From: Ornithobacterium rhinotracheale
Lineage (GTDB): Bacteria > Bacteroidota > Bacteroidia > Flavobacteriales > Weeksellaceae
Assembly (NCBI RefSeq): GCF_022832975.1
Contig: NZ_CP094846.1
Location: forward strand, 958,501-1,022,500
DNA: 64,000 bases
Direction: 5' to 3'
The notes beneath the pieces were generated by a model. The model saw nothing but the letters and a program-made list of their open reading frames with translations. It was not told the origin of the DNA and did not search any database. The translations under genes were made by a program, and so were the position numbers. Shown here in pieces: positions 58,926-64,000 of this stretch; position 1 is the first letter of the stretch, and each line of letters opens with the position of its first letter.

Positions 58926-61900
58926 TTAAAATTTAGCTTTAAGGTTAAGACCTACACTTCTTAAAGTGGGTAGCATAAAGTAATCTAAACCTTGTGTGTA
59001 GTTTCCTGTAGATGAAATAGATTCTGGATCGAATGGGGCTTTACAATATATCATAAACAAGTTGCTACCCGTTACAGATACAGTTAAATCCACAAGATTG
59101 TGAATCATTTTCTTAGGTACATGGTAAGAAACGTAAGCTTCTTGAAGTCTAAAATTGGTTGCAGAGTAAGTGTAGTATTGTGGTAATCTAGCTTTGCCAA
59201 GAGCTTCGTAATAATTTCTTGGGTTCATTTTGATTCCATTTACTTCAACACCACCATTGTCTCTTGCGTCTGCTGTTCTTTGAGATACGCCATAGTGATC
59301 TAGAGCGGCCTCCGTCATTGAAACTACCACACCACCAATTCGTCCATTGATTACAGCTCCTATGGTGAAATTATCAATTTTTAAATCATTTCTCCATCCT
59401 AAATTATATTTTGGTAATACACTTCCTAGTTTTTTTAGCTCGCCATTTGAGAAGTTTTCTGTAGTGATGTTGCCACTGCCATCTACAAAGATGTTTCCAT
59501 CTCCATCTCTTCTGAAATCTGCTTGTGAGTATATATCTCCTAGGGTGCCTCCAGTTTGTAATCTGTATACTAAAGGTCCAAAAGAAAATTTATCTAAATA
59601 ATCTCGGCTTTCTTTTTCTCCCGTTACAGGGTTGGTATAGTCTTCCAATAGCTCTAAAATTTCGTTTTTATTGTAGCTCATGGTGAAATAACTGTTCAGC
59701 GAAACATTGCTAGCAAAATCCAAATCAAGACCTAAACCTAATTCTACACCACTATTTCTTACTTTTCCAGTTTGCAAGAACATAGCATCATAACCTGTAG
59801 AAGGAGAGATGGCGGCTTTGATAGTTTGGTTTTCAGTGTCGGCAATATAGTAGGTAGCGTCCAAACTTACTTTTCTGTTGATCCATTTGGAGGAAATTCC
59901 CACTTCGTATGAATTGGTTCTTTCAGGTTTCAAATCTCCAATCGGGAAATAAGCTACATTTTTCCAAGTTTTTGAATCATCATTAAACTCATAAGTAGGC
60001 ATTGTAAGCCATCTGCTGAAAGGAGTACCTACGGAACTGTATGCCGCACGCACTTTTAAATAGGAAATTACAGGTTTTAATGCTGCTTTAGTTTCAGGAT
60101 TAAGCATTTCTGTTATGATTCCAGAAATACCAACTGAAGGGTAGAAGAATGAACTTTGTGAAGAGTTCGCTAATTGTGAAGCCCAATCATTTCTACCTGT
60201 TAAAGTTAAGTATAGGTAATTTCTAAATCCTAATTCCAAACTTCCAAAAACGGATTGGGTTTGTTCTTTCCACCCTTTTTGGCCTGGCTTAGTTTTATCG
60301 GCACTTTGGTCTATATTAAAGGTATTAAACACATTGGCAATACCATTCACACGAAGCGGTCCGCTATAGAAATTACCATCTACACGAGTGTCTTGTATAG
60401 AGGCTCCTAAGTTTGCCATTAATGAAACCTTACCTATTCCTGTAGTGTAGTTTTTAGTGAAGTTTGTCAAGACATCGGCATAGTTTTGTCTCTCTACTCC
60501 TTGAGATAATCCAAAAAATCCATTTTTACTCATATCTAATGTTGATAGGGTAGAGGCGAATCTCTTATCTGTATCTTTATAATGAGTATTATCTGTTTTT
60601 ACACGAGCTGAAATATCCCATTTTTCAGAATTAGACCATTTCATAAATTCGTAAGAAACGCCTAAATTCAAAATATTTCTCTCTCGGCGGCTATCTCTTA
60701 AGTTTCTATAAGCGGTCCAGTATGGGTTTTGCATGGTATAATCACCGCTGAAGGTGCCACCAAATAGCCCATCAGTACCTTTGAAGTCACCCCAAACTTG
60801 TTCGTATATTTTTCTAGTAGGGTTGAATTGCTCATACACTCTAGCTCTCTCCATAGTGTAGCCGCGAGGCATTAAGTAAGCACTCACAAGAGGGTTCATG
60901 TATTCCCCTTGGTTGATCATATTTCGGCTGTCTTGCAAAATATAATTTCCAGCGATATCTACATTCAATTTATCATTTAAGAATTGAGTTGTATTTCTAA
61001 AATTGAAATTATATCTATTATATTTATTGTTAGGTACAAGCCCTTGAGTATTGGTGCTTGCTGCAGATAAATATGTTTGGTTTCTTTCTGTACCTCCCGA
61101 AACAGAGAAAGAGTTTATGTACGACGCAGGAGTCTGAAAGAAATCTTTAGGATTATACCTAGAATGATTATCTGGCAAAAGTGCTCCCCAAGATTGAACT
61201 TGCCCATCATTGCCATATTTGTTTTGGAATTTTGGAAGCATTAAAGGTTCCGAAAATTGTGTGGAAGATGAGATATTAACACTAAATCTGCCTTCTTTTC
61301 CTTTTTTAGTTGTGATTAAAATTGCACCATTAGCGGCAGCCGAGCCGTAAAGTGCAGCCGCAGATGCTCCTGTAAGCACCGTGATACTTTCTATATCATC
61401 AGGGTTAATATCTGCGGCACTTTCAGTAGAACCTGCCGAAGCAAATTGCCCACTACCTTGTGTTCCCACCATAGATAGCATGGGTACACCATCTACAACA
61501 TAGAGTGCGTTGTTACTCTTATCAATAGATTTAGCGCCACGCATCACCACTTTGGCAGCACTACCCATACCAGCCGATCCTTGATTTATAGTAACCCCAG
61601 CAACTTTACCATTCAAACTATTTACAAAATTTGAATTCTTTACTGTGTTTACTTCATCTTGATTAATCGTCTGCGTATTGTAGCTCAAAGCTTTTTCTTC
61701 ACGCTTAATACCTAGGGCAGTCACTACCACAGATTTTAAGTCGATTTTGTTGTCTAAACCTAAAAGATCATCTCTCGTAAAATCTCGTAAAACTAAAATC
61801 TTACCATTCTCATTTACCACCTCTATAGGGTAGTTAGAGCTAAGCTCAGCAAGTGCTTGCTGTAAAGTTTTACCATTAAATTTGAGAGGAGAAACGTAAA

Positions 61901-62090
61901 CATCCTCCAAATCTTGCGCATTGAATTCAATGGCTTCTCCAGATTTTTGAGCTAAGGTTTGTAAAAGCTCAGGCATTGGAGTAGATGCCGTAACCTCATA
62001 GTTTAAAGGCTTTTGTTGCGCATAAACACAGGAGTTGTAACCTCCAATGCTTAAAAAGCAAACTAAAGCACTCATTAAAATTTTTTTCAT
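58926..62090 (-). CDS. SusC/RagA TonB-dependent transporter with STN domain
   Basis: 1054 residues. Signal peptide (to about 25), then an STN domain (about 30-105, LLQTLAQKSGEAIEFNAQDL), and the plug beginning with a TonB-box-like VVVTALGIKREEKALSYNTQ; VVDGVPM and DDIESITVLTGASAAALYGS are the plug signatures, followed by a 22-strand barrel to the terminal Phe. STN domains usually signal to an anti-sigma factor, but none is next to it. The CarboxypepD_reg-like domain usual between STN and plug is absent. Confidence 0.93.
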   Translation of the reverse strand: MKKILMSALVCFLSIGGYNSCVYAQQKPLNYEVTASTPMPELLQTLAQKSGEAIEFNAQDLEDVYVSPLKFNGKTLQQALAELSSNYPIEVVNENGKILVLRDFTRDDLLGLDNKIDLKSVVVTALGIKREEKALSYNTQTINQDEVNTVKNSNFVNSLNGKVAGVTINQGSAGMGSAAKVVMRGAKSIDKSNNALYVVDGVPMLSMVGTQGSGQFASAGSTESAADINPDDIESITVLTGASAAALYGSAAANGAILITTKKGKEGRFSVNISSSTQFSEPLMLPKFQNKYGNDGQVQSWGALLPDNHSRYNPKDFFQTPASYINSFSVSGGTERNQTYLSAASTNTQGLVPNNKYNRYNFNFRNTTQFLNDKLNVDIAGNYILQDSRNMINQGEYMNPLVSAYLMPRGYTMERARVYEQFNPTRKIYEQVWGDFKGTDGLFGGTFSGDYTMQNPYWTAYRNLRDSRRERNILNLGVSYEFMKWSNSEKWDISARVKTDNTHYKDTDKRFASTLSTLDMSKNGFFGLSQGVERQNYADVLTNFTKNYTTGIGKVSLMANLGASIQDTRVDGNFYSGPLRVNGIANVFNTFNIDQSADKTKPGQKGWKEQTQSVFGSLELGFRNYLYLTLTGRNDWASQLANSSQSSFFYPSVGISGIITEMLNPETKAALKPVISYLKVRAAYSSVGTPFSRWLTMPTYEFNDDSKTWKNVAYFPIGDLKPERTNSYEVGISSKWINRKVSLDATYYIADTENQTIKAAISPSTGYDAMFLQTGKVRNSGVELGLGLDLDFASNVSLNSYFTMSYNKNEILELLEDYTNPVTGEKESRDYLDKFSFGPLVYRLQTGGTLGDIYSQADFRRDGDGNIFVDGSGNITTENFSNGELKKLGSVLPKYNLGWRNDLKIDNFTIGAVINGRIGGVVVSMTEAALDHYGVSQRTADARDNGGVEVNGIKMNPRNYYEALGKARLPQYYTYSATNFRLQEAYVSYHVPKKMIHNLVDLTVSVTGSNLFMIYCKAPFDPESISSTGNYTQGLDYFMLPTLRSVGLNLKAKF

Positions 62091-62138
62091 ATGTTAAAAT
62101 AACTTTAAAATCAAAATCAGAGCTAATTTACTAATAAA

Positions 62139-62168
62139 ATTGTATCTATAACAATGATTGAAATCATT
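62139..62168 (-). promoter_or_regulatory. Inverted repeats upstream of the SusCD operon
   Basis: ATTGT (62139-62143) with ACAAT (62151-62155), and AATGATT (62153-62159) with AATCATT (62162-62168) overlap about 50-75 bp before the susC start. No perfect TAnnTTTG element is seen in this leader. They may be operator sites. Confidence 0.4.
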
Positions 62169-62170
62169 TG

Positions 62171-62580
62171 TTTATATTACACTAACCGAATAACATGCAG
62201 ATTATCAAAATTATCAATTAGAATAAGAGGGGTGAATTTAACATAAAACTTAACTCTAGCTACATTGGATGTGGTAAATAGGATACCGTGACTATTTATA
62301 GGTAAATTCATAGAAGTATCAATGTCTAGTTTTAAGATGAATTGAAAATATGTATGTAGGCTTAGATTTGGTATATTATTACTTCTAAACGCCTCCAAAA
62401 GTCCATCTACGCATGATTCAGAAACTCCTCCAGACCACATTTTGCACTATAATTGCATAACATCATTGAAAAAGGATGAAAAAACTTTACAGTGTAAAGA
62501 GCAGAAAAACAACTAATTAATAAAAACCTGTAAAAAACACAGAAAAAAAGTATGTAAAATATTTGGAGGGAAAGGTAGGA
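62171..62580. other. Intergenic region between the SusCD operon and the rRNA promoters
   Basis: About 400 bp without a convincing gene. A - strand frame at 62177-62440 could encode 87 residues, but has no family resemblance, promoter or neighbour coupling. No repeat or RNA structure stood out. Confidence 0.4.
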
Positions 62581-62585
62581 GTATC

Positions 62586-62593
62586 TATATTTG
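62586..62593 (+). promoter_or_regulatory. rRNA promoter P1
   Basis: TATATTTG followed by CA, first of three tandem TAnnTTTG elements before the 16S gene. Confidence 0.65.
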
Positions 62594-62690
62594 CACTCCT
62601 TTTGAAACAGAAAGGGTCGTTCATTGAGAGAAAAAGATTGAAAAACGAAAAAAAAAGTAATTTTTTTTGGAGGGTAGATAAAAAAGATAT

Positions 62691-62698
62691 TATCTTTG
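62691..62698 (+). promoter_or_regulatory. rRNA promoter P2
   Basis: TATCTTTG with a distal TTTTTTTTGG about 20 bp upstream; followed by CAGTCCG. Confidence 0.7.
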
Positions 62699-62788
62699 CA
62701 GTCCGTTTCAATTTTAGGGTTGTGATGGTGACGAAAAAAAACTCGAAAAATTTTTTCAAAAAAGTTTTGGTAGGAATAAAAAAGTTAC

Positions 62789-62796
62789 TATATTTG
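62789..62796 (+). promoter_or_regulatory. rRNA promoter P3
   Basis: TATATTTG with TTTG exactly 19 bp upstream (62766-62769). Followed by a leader of about 140 nt to the 16S. Confidence 0.7.
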
Positions 62797-62935
62797 CACC
62801 CGCTTTCAGAAATGAAGCGAAGGTGAGAAGTTCATTTAAGATTTAAAAGATAGAAGAAAAATAAAAGCCAAGTGTCAATTCGATGAGTTATCAGGAGGTA
62901 AACTTTAAGCGTTATAATTACAAAATTTAAGGAAT

Positions 62936-64000
<1,065 letters not shown>

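Noticed and set aside
62177..62440. 87-codon - strand frame upstream of the SusC gene
   Set aside because: No family resemblance, no promoter or coupling, unusual composition. Left as intergenic.
62517..62826. Overlapping frames on both strands before the 16S
   Set aside because: They lie across the three rRNA promoters and consist of Lys/Phe-rich translations of AT tracts.

Overview
The window comes from a Bacteroidota (Flavobacteriia) chromosome. Promoters carry the Bacteroidota -7 element TAnnTTTG with a distal TTG, Shine-Dalgarno sequences are mostly absent, lipoproteins are numerous, there is a SusC/SusD glycan-uptake operon, and a 16S rRNA gene of flavobacterial type enters the right edge. 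The 16S and the AT-rich composition would suit a Weeksellaceae/Ornithobacterium-like organism; that genus guess is from memory only.

Positions 1 to about 34330 are the right-hand part of a Mu-like transposable prophage; its left end lies outside the window. In order it carries: an early module on the + strand (MuA transposase, MuB ATPase, a second P-loop ATPase, many small proteins, DUF3164, a band-7 lipoprotein, HAD phosphatase, GemA-like protein); two small independently promoted genes (8274-9426); a head module on the - strand (9423-16206: terminase, gp36-like, portal, F-like head protein fused to an ADP-ribosyltransferase domain, virion morphogenesis G); and a + strand module (16349-32568) for protease/scaffold, capsid, contractile sheath, tube, a frameshifted tail chaperone, tape measure, baseplate, fibres and lysis (M15 endolysin, single-protein spanin). 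After the lysis genes come a predicted - strand structured RNA, an adenine DNA methyltransferase and a thymidylate-synthase-like protein whose Asn177 equivalent is Asp, as in dCMP-specific enzymes. Two 15-bp repeats spaced 22 bp at 34289-34325 mark the right end. The next codons resume the middle of lemA, so the phage has interrupted the host lemA-DUF2207 pair.

Beyond the phage, 36847-46197 is a defence region: a WYL regulator, then HIRAN protein, hsdM, hsdS, a small membrane protein, an Abi/AbiF-type HEPN protein and hsdR. Directly behind the Abi gene is a compact RNA gene with its own promoter, a two-stem hairpin and a strong terminator. This toxin-plus-RNA pair embedded in a type I restriction locus is the most interesting system in the window.

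The remainder is housekeeping and nutrition: an acyl-CoA hydrolase/CoA-transferase, pyruvate dehydrogenase E1 beta, tRNA-Arg(UCG), an SdpI-like membrane protein, a secreted protein of unknown role, a GH97 lipoprotein and, read leftward from 62090, a six-gene operon (SusC with an STN domain, SusD, a catalytically dead GH18-like lipoprotein, a DUF1735-LamG lipoprotein, an Endo H-type GH18 endoglycosidase and another lipoprotein). It is probably for capture and trimming of host N-glycans. Three tandem TAnnTTTG promoters precede the 16S rRNA.
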